Of a stretch of 7,245 bases of DNA, positions 6,061 through 7,245 are shown piece after piece (within the stretch, counting starts at the first letter, position 1; each line of letters opens with the position of its first letter). The translations under genes were made by a program, and so were the position numbers. The notes beneath the pieces were generated by a model that was not told the DNA's origin, searched no databases, and saw only the letters and a program-made list of their open reading frames with translations. Location: the NCBI GenBank assembly GCA_902805985.1, contig CADCUW010000138.1, positions 1-7,245 on the forward strand. Reading direction: 5' to 3'. The DNA is from an uncultured Rubrobacteraceae bacterium. Lineage in GTDB: Bacteria; Actinomycetota; Rubrobacteria; Rubrobacterales; Rubrobacteraceae.

Positions 6061-7245
6061 CTACTCTCCTCTGTTCTCGTCGCCGTTTGCACCGAACTCC
6101 CCGATCTGCGACGTGTCGGGTGTCCGGGGGTCGGGGATCTTCAGATCGACGCCGGGGTCCGTGATGGGGGGCTCCGGGGTCCGCGGCCGGTCTTTCGCGT
6201 TCTTCGCGTCGGAGCTCTCCGACGCGTCGTTCTCGGTCTTCTCCTCTCTGTCGCGGTTGGGGTTCCCGCCGGACGAAGAACCCGCGTCGCGTGGCTCGTC
6301 CGCGTCCCCGGCGCGGTCGTTCGGCGCGGACTGATTGGGCTCCTCGGACGAGCCGCCTTCGGTGCGGTCCGCATCGCCGCCCGAGCCCGCCTCTTCGCGG
6401 GCGTTGCGTGTCGGCGGGGTGGTGGCGGAATCGGGGTCGTCCGGCTCGTCGGGCGGCGCGTCGGGGGCCGGCCGCTGCGGTGGATCGGAGGCCGCCGGAT
6501 CTTCGAGGGCGGCTGAGGTGGGCGGAGGCGTTGTCTCCCTGTCGGGCAGTGGGGTCGGACCCTTTTCGGTCGCGGCGTCGTCAGTCGCGGTGTCGTCGGA
6601 CGGGGATTGCGTCGGCGGGGCCTCCGAGGGAGGAACCTCCGCCGGGGGCTCTGCGGCCGAAGGCTCCTCCGCCGGGGCGTTTTCCTGGCCCCCGCTTTCG
6701 GGCTGCTCGGCGACGGGAGGTGTCTCCGGGTTGTCGTCCTCCAGCGGGGTCTGCTGCTCGGGCACGGTCTCGCCCTCGGGGACGCCCTGCTCGGGCGGGA
6801 CGCGGTCTTCGTCGGTGGTGGTGCCACCGACGCCGTCGGCAGCGCCGCGCGCTTCGTCGCGGGCGGCCTGCTCCGCGACCCGGCCGGCCTCCTCGACCGC
6901 GGAGCGCGCCCGCTCTCGCGCCCGCTCCCTGTCGTCGCGCGCCCCCGGCGCCTCGGCGGCGAGCTCGCGAGCCATCTCGACGGCCGTGTTCGCCTCGTTT
7001 ATGGAGCGGAGGAGCTCCTCCTGGTCGGTCGGCTTCCCGGCGCCGGGCTGCTCCGCCTCGACGACCCCGCTGCCGCGGACCTTGGTGAGCACGTCGTCCA
7101 GCTGACGTCTGAGGTCCGCCTCGACGTCGTCGGGCATCGGCTCGCCTTGGCCGCCACCTTGCCCGGCAACGTCGTCGGGGTTGCCGGGTTGCTCCGGGTG
7201 CTCGGAGGGCGGGCCGTCGCCGCCCGTCGGGCCGGACGGCGGGAT
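6061..7245 (-). CDS. Disordered acidic Pro/Glu-rich protein, partial (5' end outside window)
   Basis: The frame is open from the right edge to a TAG at 6063-6061, giving 394 visible residues. The first in-frame ATG (7137) is probably internal: the 36 codons before it are equally Pro/Gly/Glu-rich, GC-rich at third positions and free of stops, and only a weak AAGGCGAG precedes the ATG. After that ATG, a charged helical region follows (about residues 1-100 counted from it), including an Arg/Glu/Ala run (RERARERARSAVEEAGRVAE, 70-89) that could form a coiled coil. The remainder is low-complexity Pro, Glu, Asp, Thr and Ser. From the ATG onward I find no Cys, Trp, Tyr or His and one Phe, so it is almost certainly disordered. 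No membrane segment or signal peptide is visible. It could be the hydrophilic tail of a larger membrane protein, as some VirB6/TrbL-like proteins carry, or a separate extended protein. The family is not recognised. Confidence 0.75.
   Translation of the reverse strand: MPPSGPTGGDGPPSEHPEQPGNPDDVAGQGGGQGEPMPDDVEADLRRQLDDVLTKVRGSGVVEAEQPGAGKPTDQEELLRSINEANTAVEMARELAAEAPGARDDRERARERARSAVEEAGRVAEQAARDEARGAADGVGGTTTDEDRVPPEQGVPEGETVPEQQTPLEDDNPETPPVAEQPESGGQENAPAEEPSAAEPPAEVPPSEAPPTQSPSDDTATDDAATEKGPTPLPDRETTPPPTSAALEDPAASDPPQRPAPDAPPDEPDDPDSATTPPTRNAREEAGSGGDADRTEGGSSEEPNQSAPNDRAGDADEPRDAGSSSGGNPNRDREEKTENDASESSDAKNAKDRPRTPEPPITDPGVDLKIPDPRTPDTSQIGEFGANGDENRGE
6064..6072 (-). promoter_or_regulatory. 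Ribosome binding site AGAGGAGAG for the nuclease-fold gene
   Basis: AGAGGAGAG on the minus strand, with its AGGAG core 5 bases before the ATG at 6060. It lies in the last codons of the upstream gene, whose TAG touches the ATG. Confidence 0.7.

Noticed and set aside
5776..6516. Plus-strand open frame (246 codons) spanning the junction of the nuclease-fold and disordered genes
   Set aside because: It is antisense to two supported genes and bridges their junction. The Arg/Gly/Val-rich product shows no recognisable motif.
6335..7105. Plus-strand Ser-rich open frame opposite the disordered protein
   Set aside because: Ser/Gly/Ala repeats arise simply from reading the antisense of Pro/Glu/Asp/Ala codons. 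Minus-strand operon continuity and the coupled TAGATG junction favour the minus-strand frame.

Overview
The window is very GC-rich DNA with dense coding and GC-rich third codon positions. All genes lie on the minus strand. The domain style is Gram-positive: secreted multi-domain wall hydrolases, signal peptides ending in AxA, and long Gly/Pro/Glu linkers. This suggests a high-GC actinobacterium. A Rubrobacter-type lineage is a guess from general resemblance, not something I could test. I saw no rRNA, tRNA, CRISPR array, insertion sequence, promoter or terminator.

In transcription order (right to left) there are seven genes. (1) A disordered, acidic, Pro/Glu-rich protein, cut by the right edge (>7245-6061). 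(2) A secreted nuclease-fold (SNase/thermonuclease) protein with a C-terminal membrane helix (6060-4612). (3) A 776-residue envelope hydrolase with four enzyme-like domains: SLT transglycosylase, metzincin protease, M23 peptidase and NlpC/P60 (4611-2281). (4) A one-helix protein with a C-terminal domain resembling VirB8/TcpC (2219-1323). (5) A 102-residue two-helix protein (1323-1015). (6) A 103-residue one-helix protein (979-668). (7) The N-terminal part of a TrbL/VirB6-like membrane protein, cut by the left edge (664-<1).

The genes are packed with 0 to 61 bases between them. Two junctions are TAG directly followed by ATG, one is a TGATG overlap, and one has a 3-base gap. Most starts have a clear Shine-Dalgarno sequence. 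This looks like a slice of one operon whose promoter and terminator lie outside the window.

Taken together, a wall-opening enzyme, a VirB8-like component, small membrane proteins and a VirB6/TrbL-like channel protein fit the envelope-spanning part of a Gram-positive-type type IV secretion or conjugation machine. No VirB4-type ATPase, coupling protein or relaxase is visible, so the assignment rests on architecture and gene order. The most unusual elements are the metzincin domain inside the wall hydrolase and the anchored nuclease-fold protein, which lacks a key catalytic arginine.
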